Positions 23,880 to 31,628 are shown, counted from the first letter of the stretch. The stretch: DNA of 38,985 nucleotides from Defluviitaleaceae bacterium (GCA_009787785.1 WQSR01000023.1:1-38985); one strand, 5' to 3'. Notes: generated by a model not told the origin, from the sequence alone. Translations and numbers: made by a program.

Positions 23880-24733
23880 ACGCGAAGGAAATGCTGGTAA
23901 AAGCCGCGGCGGGCAATTATGCCGTGGCGCAGATTAATATTAATAACTTGGAATGGACGAAGGCCGTCCTCACTGCGGCTCAGGAGCACAAAAGCCCGGT
24001 GATTTTGGGCGTGACCGGCGGCGCGGCAAAATGGATGGTCAGCTTCTCCACGGTGGCGGCCATGGTGAAGGCTATGGACAAGGCCCTGGGCGTTACCGTG
24101 CCTGTGGCCTTGCATCTGGACCACGGCACCGACGCCCAATGCAACGCCTGCCTGGAGGCGGGCTTCACCAGTATTATGTTTGACGGGAGCCATTACCCCT
24201 TTGCCGAAAACCTTTCGAAGACCCGGGAATTTGTTGACCTTGCCCACAAGAGCGGCCTTTCCATTGAAGCGGAGGTGGGCTCCATCGGCGGCGAGGAGGA
24301 CGGCGTGGTAGGCGCGGGAGACCTGGCTTGCCCGGAGGAATGCCGGCAAATTGCCGCCTTGGGTGTGGACTTTTTGGCGGCGGGGATTGGCAACATCCAT
24401 GGCGTGTACCCCGAGGGCTGGCTGGGTCTGGACTTTGACGTGCTGGCCAAAATCCGGGACGTTTCCGGCGGCATTCCTTTGGTGCTTCACGGCGGCACGG
24501 GCATCCCCACCGAGATGATTCAAAAGGCCATTTCCTTGGGCGTGGCGAAAATCAACGTGAACACCGAATGTCAGCTTTCCTTTGCGGCGGCCACCCGGGA
24601 ATACATCGAAGCGGGCAAAGACCGCCAGGGCAAGGGCTTCGACCCGCGCAAGCTGCTGGCACCCGGCTATGAGGCCATTCGCCAGACGGTAAGGGAAAAA
24701 TTTGAGCTCTTCGGCTCTGTGGGCAAGGCGTGA
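23870..24733 (+). CDS. fba: class II fructose-bisphosphate aldolase
   Basis: A 287-residue zinc aldolase cleaving fructose 1,6-bisphosphate to DHAP and G3P. Seen: AVAQININNLEWTKAVL, the zinc-ligand region VALHLDHGTD, SIMFDGSHYPFAENL, EAEVGSIGGEEDGV, GNIHGVYP and PLVLHGGTGIPTEMI, VAKINVNTE near the C terminus. Length is typical of the short class IIB (Gram-positive) group. ATG 23870 has TAGGAGG upstream and overlaps the ackA stop by 10 nt; its own stop overlaps the next gene (GTGA). A related tagatose-bisphosphate specificity cannot be excluded from sequence alone. Confidence 0.93.
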   Translation: MLVNAKEMLVKAAAGNYAVAQININNLEWTKAVLTAAQEHKSPVILGVTGGAAKWMVSFSTVAAMVKAMDKALGVTVPVALHLDHGTDAQCNACLEAGFTSIMFDGSHYPFAENLSKTREFVDLAHKSGLSIEAEVGSIGGEEDGVVGAGDLACPEECRQIAALGVDFLAAGIGNIHGVYPEGWLGLDFDVLAKIRDVSGGIPLVLHGGTGIPTEMIQKAISLGVAKINVNTECQLSFAAATREYIEAGKDRQGKGFDPRKLLAPGYEAIRQTVREKFELFGSVGKA

Positions 24734-25059
24734 GATATTATCTGAAGGACCTGGCGGATGTCATCCGCTCTAAAAATTCCGGGCCCTATGAGCTGACCTT
24801 TGACATCATGTTCAAAACCGAGGAAATCTACCAGCGGGTGGCCCAGGCCGGGGTGATTAGCAAGGACGCTTTCGCCGCGCTGTACCGCATTCCGGTGGGG
24901 GACGTAATGGAGGTTGTCCATTTCGACCCGGCCAAGGCCATCAAAGTGACCATCGTGCGGCCGGTGTGCTCTGGGGATTTGCGTGAGACGGACGTATACG
25001 GTGCCCAACAGCACGCCCCCCTGATGGATTTCTCCTTCGCGCTGGACGGCCCGGTATGA
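24730..25059 (+). CDS. DUF4387-like protein of unknown function
   Basis: A 109-residue soluble protein starting MRYYLKDLADVIRSKNSGPYELTFDIMF and containing YRIPVGDVMEVVHFDPAKAIKVTIVRP...GDLRETDVYGAQQHAPL, which I recognise as the DUF4387 type. The biochemical role is unknown; in other genomes the domain occurs beside genes of acyl/terpene catabolism (recalled, not checked). GTG 24730 overlaps the fba stop and its stop overlaps the next start (ATGA), so it is tightly coupled in the operon. It probably works with the following P-loop protein, since the two sit back to back between fba and the fumarase genes. Confidence 0.75.
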   Translation: MRYYLKDLADVIRSKNSGPYELTFDIMFKTEEIYQRVAQAGVISKDAFAALYRIPVGDVMEVVHFDPAKAIKVTIVRPVCSGDLRETDVYGAQQHAPLMDFSFALDGPV

Positions 25060-25997
25060 AAAAAATCTTCATGCAGGAATTTTTGCTCAATTGCGTGTAT
25101 CTGGCCCCCCGGGGCAATGACCGCCTGATGATGCTGGGGGAGCAGATTTCCCACCGGCATTTGAGCATCAATGACCGACTGATTGGCATAGTGGGGGACG
25201 CGGGCTCGGGGAAATCTTCTTTGATTAAGGGGATGTTCCCCGGGCTGGAGCTCTCCAACGACGACGACGGCATCAACCCCGGCAAGATTATGCAAATCCG
25301 CGACCCCATCGGCAGTATGCAAAACGCCGCCACCTTTCACATGGACATGCGCTTCCAGACGGCCTTCACCCAGATGTTTGAAATCGTCACCTTTGTACGC
25401 ACCGCCTTGCTCAAGCAACGCCGCCTGATTATCGAGCATTTTGATTTGCTCTACCCCCATTTGGATATGAACGCGGAAATCCTGGTGGGGATAGGGGAGG
25501 AAATTATCATCGCCCGGCCCACGGTTTTCGGCCCTTCCCCCAAGGACGTGTACGATATCGTGTACCCCTCGGCCAAGTACCGGAAAATGGCCCACACCGC
25601 CGAGGACATCATGAAGCTCATTATCATGAAGGAATATAAAATGCCCCGCACCTGGCACAACCTGGATGTGCGCAGGGGCTTTGTCATGGCCTTTGACAAC
25701 CCGCCGGACGTGAGTGCCGCAGAAATCACCGCTTTGGAAAACCGCGCCAAGGAAATCATCGCCGCGGATTTGCCCGTGAGCTATTTCAGCGAGGAATATA
25801 TTAAAATTGGCGACGACCCCGTACAGTGTGCGGGGCCGCGCATCCATGTGCGCTCCACCGGCGAGGTGGAGAATTTTCGCCTAATGAAAGAAATCATCCA
25901 CGAGCCCTTGCGGGGGGAATATCTGCTGGTGGGGCTTATCGGCGAGCAGGGACACGAGGAGAAATTAAATAACTTGAATAAGCTCAGTGCCTTCTGA
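25056..25997 (+). CDS. P-loop NTPase-like protein (possible alanyl-tRNA-synthetase-additional-domain family)
   Basis: A 313-residue soluble protein. A Walker A motif (GDAGSGKSS, after NDRLIGIV) lies near residue 50, followed by LIKGMFPGLELSNDDDGI. The His-rich AATFHMDMRF and a strand LLKQRRLIIEHFDLLYPHL follow, and the C-terminal half carries GPRIHVRSTGEVENFRLMKEI. I recall this architecture under the name 'alanine-tRNA synthetase second additional domain', but that name gives no function and the recall is uncertain. Start ATG overlaps the DUF4387 stop, and the fumarase alpha start overlaps its stop (TGATG). Nucleotide-dependent assembly or regulation is possible; a metabolic substrate is equally possible. 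Confidence 0.6.
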   Translation: MKKIFMQEFLLNCVYLAPRGNDRLMMLGEQISHRHLSINDRLIGIVGDAGSGKSSLIKGMFPGLELSNDDDGINPGKIMQIRDPIGSMQNAATFHMDMRFQTAFTQMFEIVTFVRTALLKQRRLIIEHFDLLYPHLDMNAEILVGIGEEIIIARPTVFGPSPKDVYDIVYPSAKYRKMAHTAEDIMKLIIMKEYKMPRTWHNLDVRRGFVMAFDNPPDVSAAEITALENRAKEIIAADLPVSYFSEEYIKIGDDPVQCAGPRIHVRSTGEVENFRLMKEIIHEPLRGEYLLVGLIGEQGHEEKLNNLNKLSAF

Positions 25998-26836
25998 TGC
26001 GCACCCTTGAGGCGTCGCGCATTACAAAAGCCGTGGCGGAGCTGTGCATCGCCGCCAATGTCCACGCCGACCCGGGTATCCGTGAGGCTATCCGGCGCGC
26101 TTATGCCCGTGAAAGTGTTTGCGCGGCGAAAAACGCCCTGGACATGATAGTGCAAAATATGGACGCCGCCGCCGGGGAAAAAATGCCCCTGTGCCAGGAT
26201 ACGGGGATGGTGGTGGTGTTCATGGACGTCGGCCAGGACTTGCGGATAATCGGGAACGTTACCGACGCGGTACACGCGGGGGTGGCCCAGGGCACCCGGG
26301 AGGGCTTTTTGCGTGCCAGCGTGGTGCGCGACCCCCATGACCGGGTGAACACCCAAGACAATACCCCGGCAGTGATTCACTATAACCTGGTGGACGGGGA
26401 CAAAATTAAAATCACGGTGATGCCCAAGGGCTTCGGCAGTGAAAACAAAAGTACGGTGAAGATGCTCCTGCCCAGCGATGGCATGGAAGGCGTAGTTGAA
26501 ACGGTGCTGGAAACGGTGCGCAAGGCCGGGGCCGCCCCCTGCCCGCCCATTATAGTGGGGGTGGGCATCGGCGGCACCATGGAGAAGGCCGCTCTTATGG
26601 CCAAGGAGGCCCTTTCCCTGGACATAAACGGCGAAAACGCCGACCCCCATTGGGCGGCCATGGAGAAAAGCCTCCTGGAGAAAATCAATGCCCTGGGCAT
26701 CGGCGCGGCAGGGTTTGGCGGGGAAGCCACCGCACTGGCGGTGCGGATTTTGACATATCCCACCCATATCGCGGGCCTGCCCGTGGCGGTCAATCTGGGC
26801 TGTCATGTTTCCCGCCACAAGTCCGCAGTGATATAG
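25997..26836 (+). CDS. class I fumarate hydratase-type hydro-lyase, alpha subunit
   Basis: A 279-residue subunit of the two-part Fe-S hydro-lyases (fumarase/L-tartrate dehydratase). Seen: cluster cysteine in PLCQDTGM, then NTPAVIHYNLVDGDKIKITVMPKGFGSEN (split across 26360-26450), a cysteine in APCPPIIVGVGIGGTMEKA, and GAAGFGGEATALAVRI. The [4Fe-4S] cluster binds substrate directly and is oxygen-labile. The beta subunit follows after 26 nt. Fumarase is the likeliest activity in this fermentative setting, but tartrate dehydratase or a related enzyme has the same architecture. Start overlaps the previous stop. Confidence 0.9.
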   Translation: MRTLEASRITKAVAELCIAANVHADPGIREAIRRAYARESVCAAKNALDMIVQNMDAAAGEKMPLCQDTGMVVVFMDVGQDLRIIGNVTDAVHAGVAQGTREGFLRASVVRDPHDRVNTQDNTPAVIHYNLVDGDKIKITVMPKGFGSENKSTVKMLLPSDGMEGVVETVLETVRKAGAAPCPPIIVGVGIGGTMEKAALMAKEALSLDINGENADPHWAAMEKSLLEKINALGIGAAGFGGEATALAVRILTYPTHIAGLPVAVNLGCHVSRHKSAVI

Positions 26837-26862
26837 ATACGTAGCGCGAGGGGGATGGGGGC

Positions 26863-27381
26863 ATGGAAATTTTCACGCCGCTTACAGCGGAAACCATAGA
26901 AAAACTGCGCGCGGGGGACACGGTACTGCTCTCGGGGGTAATTTACACTGCCCGGGATGCCGCCCATGCCCGCATGGCGGAGGCTTTGCGCAATAAAAAA
27001 GAACCGCCCATGGACTATGCCGGTCAGGTGGTTTTCTATGCCGGGCCCTGCCCCGCGCCGCCGGGAAAGCCCGTGGGTTCCATCGGCCCCACCACAGCGG
27101 GGCGCATGGACGCCTACGCCCCCGCGCTGATAGCCGCCGGATTGAAGGCCATGATTGGCAAGGGGGAGCGTTCCCGCGCCGTAACCGACGCGATAAAGGC
27201 GCACAAGGGGATTTATTTTGCCGCAGTGGGAGGGGTGGCGGCCTTGCTGGCGAAGTGCGTGCGTTCATCACAGCGGGTAGCCTACGACGATTTGGGCACA
27301 GAGGCCATACATAAATTAACCGTAGAAAAATTCCCCCTGATAGTGGCCACAGATTGCACCGGGGAGAGCGTGTACTTGTAA
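26863..27381 (+). CDS. class I fumarate hydratase-type hydro-lyase, beta subunit
   Basis: A 172-residue swivelling-domain partner of the upstream alpha subunit. Seen: LRAGDTVLLSGVIYTARDAAHARM, GQVVFYAGPCPAPPGKPVGSIGPTTAGRMD (near 27025-27110), and GKGERS with the catalytic-loop Lys/Arg, then AAVGGVAALLAKC and GTEAIHKLTVEKFPLIV. It completes the enzyme converting fumarate and malate. Last gene of the rightward operon that starts at pta; the leftward toxin-antitoxin genes converge 28 nt downstream. Confidence 0.92.
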   Translation: MEIFTPLTAETIEKLRAGDTVLLSGVIYTARDAAHARMAEALRNKKEPPMDYAGQVVFYAGPCPAPPGKPVGSIGPTTAGRMDAYAPALIAAGLKAMIGKGERSRAVTDAIKAHKGIYFAAVGGVAALLAKCVRSSQRVAYDDLGTEAIHKLTVEKFPLIVATDCTGESVYL

Positions 27382-27395
27382 TATAGCCGAATAAA
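27382..27395. repeat. 14-nt motif shared with 32240-32253
   Basis: TATAGCCGAATAAA occurs identically at both sites. Each lies just beyond the 3' end of a leftward gene, where on the - strand it reads as the tail of a T-rich terminator-like stretch (TTTATTCGGCTATA). Confidence 0.5.
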
Positions 27396-27409
27396 TTGAA
27401 AACCGACCG

Positions 27410-27655
27410 TCAAGCCTTGCTTTGAACCGCAAAGCGGGTGGCTGTCAAGGAATTATTAATCATGGTCTGATAAGGCACGCCCTGCACCTTTGCCTGAGTG
27501 CGAAAGAAATCAAGATTTTCGCGGTCTATCATGATAGTAATGCGCTCCTTTTTGTTCTGCTTAATTAAATCCTCAATGGATATATCCAGCACCTTGCCTC
27601 GCGCCATGGCTTCTTCTATGTCTGCCGGTGCATCGGAATAGATAATCTCACCCAT
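27410..27655 (-). CDS. brnA: BrnA-like antitoxin
   Basis: An 81-residue protein with an acidic N-terminal toxin-binding half (GEIIYSDAPADIEEAMARGKVLDIS) and a C-terminal ribbon-helix-helix segment (ERITIMIDRENLDFFRTQAKVQGVPYQTMINNSL, near 27450-27550). ATG 27655 was chosen because AAGGGAG lies 8 nt upstream; an ATG six codons earlier lacks a site. It starts 1 nt after the toxin stop. In known pairs BrnA neutralises BrnT and the complex represses its own promoter, and a strong palindrome lies over this promoter. Confidence 0.85.
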   Translation of the reverse strand: MGEIIYSDAPADIEEAMARGKVLDISIEDLIKQNKKERITIMIDRENLDFFRTQAKVQGVPYQTMINNSLTATRFAVQSKA

Positions 27656-27656
27656 T

Positions 27657-27935
27657 TCATTTTCTCCCTTCATATAATTTTTTGCCTTTTCTCCAATATC
27701 CCGCCCCGATTATGCGGATATGCTCATCCCTGAGCGTAAACCGTACTGTTGCCACGCCGGCACCATCGAAGCCAATTAAAAAATACCGGGGTTCATTTTT
27801 AGAATGTGCCACATCCTCGATGATAATGTGCATCGGGTCATAAAAAGCCTGGCTGGCTTGCGCAAAGGATAAGCCATGGCTTTTTTGGTTGGTTTGATTC
27901 TTCTGCTCATCCCATTCAAATCTATATCGTATCAT
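27657..27935 (-). CDS. brnT: BrnT family toxin (ribonuclease)
   Basis: A 92-residue RelE-fold toxin. Seen: the N-terminal YRFEWDEQKNQTNQKSHGLSFAQASQAFYDP (near 27835-27930), then EPRYFLIGF, VRFTLRDEHIRIIGAGYWRKGKKLYEG, matching the BrnT pattern WDexKxxxNxxKHGvsFeeA and the C-terminal RxISARxA-like region (here IRIIGAGYWRK). An in-frame ATG at 27941 is possible, but the predicted promoter places the transcript start near 27935 and no Shine-Dalgarno exists, so leaderless translation from 27935 is favoured. The usual catalytic Arg/Lys residues seem present but were not aligned. Confidence 0.88.
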   Translation of the reverse strand: MIRYRFEWDEQKNQTNQKSHGLSFAQASQAFYDPMHIIIEDVAHSKNEPRYFLIGFDGAGVATVRFTLRDEHIRIIGAGYWRKGKKLYEGRK

Positions 27936-27957
27936 ATGCATATATTATGCATATGAT
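27931..27957. promoter_or_regulatory. palindromic operator of the BrnT/BrnA pair
   Basis: ATCATATGCATA (27931-27942) and TATGCATATGAT (27946-27957) form a perfect 12-bp dyad around TAT. It covers the predicted -10 element, transcript start and toxin start codon, as expected for autorepression by the antitoxin or complex. Confidence 0.8.
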
Positions 27958-27970
27958 GTGCGCATGTCAA
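27942..27970 (-). promoter_or_regulatory. predicted promoter of brnT-brnA
   Basis: On the - strand TTGACA (27970-27965), a 17-nt spacer and TAATAT (27947-27942). Transcription would start about 7 nt downstream, at or next to the toxin ATG 27935. Confidence 0.65.
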
Positions 27971-28040
27971 ATAACAGGCAAGCACAAGCATATTTTTTCC
28001 CATACCGCGCAAAATAAAAAAAAGTAGTGGAGTGATGCAC

Positions 28041-28793
28041 ATGAGAAAGCTTGGCTTTATTTTGTTTTGTCTTTTTATGGTTGTGGTGCTGGGTACCCAT
28101 GCCTATGCCGGAGAGGGCTGGGGATTGAATTTTGGGGAGAAGGGAGCCCAGCCCCGGGGGAACAAGAGCGCGGAGTATTTGCTCCAATTTGACGCCTACT
28201 ATGTGGGCGCGGAAGAGGACAAGGTGATTTATTTGACCTTCGACGCAGGGTATGAGAATGACCTGACGGCGGGCATTTTGGATACCTTGAAGAAGCATAA
28301 CGCCCCCGCCGCCTTTTTCCTGGTGGGGACTTATATCCGCGACCAGCCCGAGCTGATACGCCGCATGGTGAGCGAGGGGCACATCGTGGCCAACCACAGC
28401 ATGAGCCACCCGGACATGACCCAGATTGGCGGGAAGGAAGCCTTCCACAAGGAATTGAAGCTGGTGGAGGATGTGTACCGCAATATCACCGGGCAGGAAA
28501 TCCCCCGTTTTTACCGGCCGCCCAAGGGGATATACAACGAAGCGAATTTGAAGCACGCCAAGGAACTGGGCTATACCACTGTGTTCTGGAGCCTGGCCTA
28601 CCGGGACTGGGAAAACGACAACCAGCCCACAAAGGAAGAGGCTTTCGCCAAGCTCCTTCCCCGCATTCATCCCGGTGCGGTAATCCTGTTGCACAATACA
28701 TCCAAGACCAACGCCGTGATACTGGATGAATTGCTGACCAAGTACAAAGAGCTGGGATACCGCTTCGAGGGTTTAGCACATTTGACACATTGA
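28041..28793 (+). CDS. pdaA: PdaA-type peptidoglycan N-acetylmuramic acid deacetylase
   Basis: A 250-residue exported polysaccharide deacetylase. Signal peptide MRKLGFILFCLFMVVVLGTHAYA. The NodB domain shows motif 1 (YLTFDAGYEN; the second Asp of the TFDDG motif is Ala, as in PdaA-like enzymes), motif 2 HSMSHPDM (zinc His pair), motif 3 RPPKGIYNE, then FWSLAYRDWEND and GAVILLHNTSKTN. In sporulating Firmicutes PdaA deacetylates muramic acid before muramic-delta-lactam formation in spore cortex. ATG 28041 follows GTGGAG; earlier in-frame starts at 28032/28035 are less well placed. With Spo0A at 36950 it supports a sporulation programme. Confidence 0.92.
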   Translation: MRKLGFILFCLFMVVVLGTHAYAGEGWGLNFGEKGAQPRGNKSAEYLLQFDAYYVGAEEDKVIYLTFDAGYENDLTAGILDTLKKHNAPAAFFLVGTYIRDQPELIRRMVSEGHIVANHSMSHPDMTQIGGKEAFHKELKLVEDVYRNITGQEIPRFYRPPKGIYNEANLKHAKELGYTTVFWSLAYRDWENDNQPTKEEAFAKLLPRIHPGAVILLHNTSKTNAVILDELLTKYKELGYRFEGLAHLTH

Positions 28794-28818
28794 CAACCCC
28801 ATGCCCTACCCTTAACAT
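28790..28818 (+). promoter_or_regulatory. predicted promoter of the LysM nucleotidase gene with overlapping inverted repeat
   Basis: TTGACA (28790-28795), 17 nt, TAACAT (28813-28818). The -10 lies in TTAACATG (28812-28819), which is inverted perfectly as CATGTTAA at 28848-28855 around the ribosome binding site, a possible looped operator. Confidence 0.55.
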
Positions 28819-28855
28819 GTCCCCATCGCGCAAAGCGAAGAGAGGAGCATGTTAA

Positions 28856-30802
28856 ATGAAGAGAATCAAACCGATTCTTGCCGCTGTGCTGGTCTTGGTC
28901 TTGGTGGCCGCCTTATCGGCCATACCCACCCGGCACATGGCGGCCGCCCCCGAGGGCAGTGTTACCATCAGGATTTTGCACACCAACGACGTACACGGTA
29001 GATTCATAGGCACCGAGCCCGGGGCCAGAACCCCCACCATTGGCATTGATAGGATAGCGGCGATTTACGCGGCTACGGTCAATGCCATTTTGGTTGACGC
29101 GGGGGATGCCATCACCGGGATGCCCTTCGTCACTTTGACCCAGGGCATTAACGCCATTAACCTGATGAACGCGGCGGGCTACCGCCTGATGGTGACTGGT
29201 AATCATGAGTATAATTATGGTATTGACCGGCTGCTGGAGCTGGAAAATTACGCGGACTTCGCCTTCCTGGCCGCCAATGTAGCGTGGCGCGCCACCGGGG
29301 AGCTGGTTTTCGACGCCTATGAAATCATTGAAATAGACGGCGTGCGGGTGGGTTTTTTCGGCTTGGCAACCCCGGAAACCCCCATCAGAACCCACCCCAA
29401 CAATGTAGTGGACCTTACCTTTGGCGACCCCATCGCCGCCGCACGCCTTGCGGTGAGCACCTTGCAGACCGCCGGCGCGGAAGTGATTGTGGCCATCACC
29501 CACCTGGGCCTGGACGGGAACGCGGTTATTGATGTGGCCGAAGCCGTTGCGGGCATCCATGTGATTATAGACGGGCACTGCCATACGGAATTGCCCACGG
29601 GCAGAAGGGTGGGGGATGTACTTATCGCCCAAACCGGTGAGCACGGTGCCAACCTGGGCGTGGTGGAAATTGTGGTGAGCAACGCCGGGGTATCCGCCAC
29701 CGCTTCCTTGATTACCCACGAAATGGCCCAGGAATTTGCCCCCGACCCGGCGGTATCGGCCCTCATCGAGGAAATGAATGCCGCGCTGAACCCCATTTTG
29801 GACAGGGTGGTGGGCTACAACCCTGTATTTCTAAGCGGTGACCGGGCCCTTGTGCGGGTGCAGGAAGCCGCCTTGGGCAATGTCGTAGCCGACGCCCTCC
29901 GCTGGGACGTGGACGCGGATTTGGCCATGATGAACTCCGGCGGCATCCGCGCCAGCTTGCCCGCGGGGGATATTACCAAGCGCGATGTCCTTACCGTGCT
30001 GGAGTTCCCCAACTATACCGTAAAAATGGAAATCACCGCCGCCCAGCTGTGGCAAGCCATGGAAATCGCCGTGGGAGGCAGTGGCGGCGACGCACAGCCG
30101 GGGCAGTTCCCCCAGATTTCCGGCTTTTCCTTCGTATATGACGTGACGGCCCCTGTGGGTAGCCGGGTGGAGGGCGTGCGCGTAGGCGGCAGGGCCCTTA
30201 ACCGGAACGACCACACAACCACGTTTTCCTTTGCGGTGCCGGACTTTTTGGCCAATGGCGGCGACGGCTTCGCCTTGTTTATGGACCTTCCCGTGCTGGC
30301 GGAGGGCATTCTGATGGCTGATTTGTTTATCGCCTACCTGGCCGAGGGCCACATCAGCGGCGCGGCCGTTGAGGGCAGAATCACCAGGGCCCTTCATGCC
30401 CCGGTTTTCTTCCTTCCCGTCCCCGTAGCGGGGCAGGATTTGCGCTACACAGCACAAAAAGGCGAAACCCTGTGGAGTATCGCCTATAATTTCTATGGTT
30501 CTATGAACGAAGCGTTAATTCGCCGCATCTTCGCCGCCAACGCGGAAGCCCTGCGGGAAAACCACGGCGCGGTTGTGCCGGGCATGGTGCTGACCCTTCC
30601 TGCCGCGGGTCTGCGTGACCCCATCACCCGCACCCATGCCGGTGAATTGCATCTGGTGCGCGCCGGGGATACCTTGGGCAGTATCGCCTACGCTTTCTTT
30701 GGCAACACAGCCTACGCTAACGTAATCTTCGAAGCCAACCGCGCACGGGTGCGGAATGTGAACCGTATCATTGAAGGGCAGTGGATTGTAGTTCCCGCCT
30801 AA
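28856..30802 (+). CDS. secreted 5'-nucleotidase/2',3'-cyclic phosphodiesterase-type metallophosphatase with two LysM domains
   Basis: A 648-residue exported protein. Signal peptide within 1-30. Calcineurin-like domain (about 36-300) with metal motifs NDVH (N44, D45, H47), DAGD (D84), GNHE (116-118), H216 and GHCH (H241, H243). The 5'-nucleotidase C-terminal substrate domain (about 310-520) has NSGGIRASLPAGDIT and the stacking region FPQISGFSFVYD. Two LysM modules at the end (about 528-580 and 595-648: KGETLWSIAYNFYG and AGDTLGSIAYAFFG) bind peptidoglycan, so the enzyme should stay on the cell wall and release nucleosides and phosphate outside the membrane. AGGAG precedes ATG. The stop overlaps the convergent amidase stop by 4 nt. 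Confidence 0.93.
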   Translation: MKRIKPILAAVLVLVLVAALSAIPTRHMAAAPEGSVTIRILHTNDVHGRFIGTEPGARTPTIGIDRIAAIYAATVNAILVDAGDAITGMPFVTLTQGINAINLMNAAGYRLMVTGNHEYNYGIDRLLELENYADFAFLAANVAWRATGELVFDAYEIIEIDGVRVGFFGLATPETPIRTHPNNVVDLTFGDPIAAARLAVSTLQTAGAEVIVAITHLGLDGNAVIDVAEAVAGIHVIIDGHCHTELPTGRRVGDVLIAQTGEHGANLGVVEIVVSNAGVSATASLITHEMAQEFAPDPAVSALIEEMNAALNPILDRVVGYNPVFLSGDRALVRVQEAALGNVVADALRWDVDADLAMMNSGGIRASLPAGDITKRDVLTVLEFPNYTVKMEITAAQLWQAMEIAVGGSGGDAQPGQFPQISGFSFVYDVTAPVGSRVEGVRVGGRALNRNDHTTTFSFAVPDFLANGGDGFALFMDLPVLAEGILMADLFIAYLAEGHISGAAVEGRITRALHAPVFFLPVPVAGQDLRYTAQKGETLWSIAYNFYGSMNEALIRRIFAANAEALRENHGAVVPGMVLTLPAAGLRDPITRTHAGELHLVRAGDTLGSIAYAFFGNTAYANVIFEANRARVRNVNRIIEGQWIVVPA

Positions 30803-31521
30803 TTACCCAGCATTCGGTTAAACCGGAGCAAAATCGTTACCAATTGCTCCCGCGTGGCCGGCTCCCTTGGGTTGGTGCCGTCGATAAGATTGTTTTGCAC
30901 GGCCCATTCCCAGGCTTCACGGGCAAAATTGCTGGGTGAGGCACTTGGGTTTTGTGGGGCTGGCTGCGCGGTGTTTTCAGATAACCGGCGGATGATTTCG
31001 TCGAAGGGGAATAATCTGCCGGGGCAGTTGGGCCGGGTGCGGGGGGTAATCTCGTGGTGGCCTACGATGTGCTGGCGGGTCATGGGGATTTCCAGTCCAA
31101 AGAGCCGTTTTACCTCCGAGCGGATGTGCCCTATGAGGAAAATGGTCGCCTCCAGCTGGGCTGGGGCGAGGGCACCTGCGGTTTCGGCGTGGCGGCCTTC
31201 GTGCTCGATGCTGATGGTGTAGCGGTTGGCGTTGACATTGCGCTCCCGTACCACCTGCAAGGTGGAATGCCCGTGCCACTGGTTATTGCTTTTTGTGCCG
31301 CTGGTGCCGTTGGCCCATGCGGTGTCGGTGAGTTCCACCAGCTGGGTGATGCGCCCGTCACGGGCCACCACAAAATGGGAAGATACCCGGGATTCCGGGT
31401 TGGTCAGCCAGGAAACTGCCCCCTCAAAGCCGCCGTCGGTAATGTGGCAGACAATCATGTCGGGGGTGTGGCCTTGGCGGCCGGTGTTGATGTTGGGGCT
31501 GGGTTTTCTTACGATGTTCAT
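30799..31521 (-). CDS. N-acetylmuramoyl-L-alanine amidase (Amidase_2 type) with SLH-like tail
   Basis: A 240-residue protein without a clear signal peptide. The amidase_2 domain (about 18-165) has zinc-ligand regions IVCHITDGG (H26) and QHIVGHHEITPRTRPNCPG (His and Cys), with SSHFVVARDGRITQLVE and ISIEHEGRH. A short linker (QPAPQNPSASP) leads to FAREAWEWAVQNNLIDGTNPREPATREQLVTILLRF, which resembles a single SLH-type cell-wall module. It cleaves the amide bond between MurNAc and L-Ala. Lack of a signal peptide suggests prophage-like or lysis-dependent export, or a missed leader. The AGGAGG upstream of ATG 31521 is strong. Confidence 0.9.
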   Translation of the reverse strand: MNIVRKPSPNINTGRQGHTPDMIVCHITDGGFEGAVSWLTNPESRVSSHFVVARDGRITQLVELTDTAWANGTSGTKSNNQWHGHSTLQVVRERNVNANRYTISIEHEGRHAETAGALAPAQLEATIFLIGHIRSEVKRLFGLEIPMTRQHIVGHHEITPRTRPNCPGRLFPFDEIIRRLSENTAQPAPQNPSASPSNFAREAWEWAVQNNLIDGTNPREPATREQLVTILLRFNRMLGN

Positions 31522-31590
31522 TTTGGTACCTCCTTTTTTTTGTGCAGTATACGACGGTTGTACTGACTTTATATAAGAATATGTCCGGTT

Positions 31591-31618
31591 TTGTCCCGGG
31601 GTGAAGTTGTGCTATAAT
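31591..31618 (+). promoter_or_regulatory. possible promoter into the structured intergenic element
   Basis: TTGTCC (31591-31596), 16 nt, perfect TATAAT (31613-31618). The transcript would start near 31625 and run through the hairpins toward the coiled-coil gene, giving a 230-nt leader. Confidence 0.45.
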
Positions 31619-31628
31619 TTGCAAGTTC

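Noticed and set aside
24828..26818. Two long leftward open frames opposite the P-loop and fumarase alpha genes
   Set aside because: They are antisense shadows with His/Gly/Arg-rich low-quality sequence and no start signals, while the + strand genes are coupled and carry family motifs.
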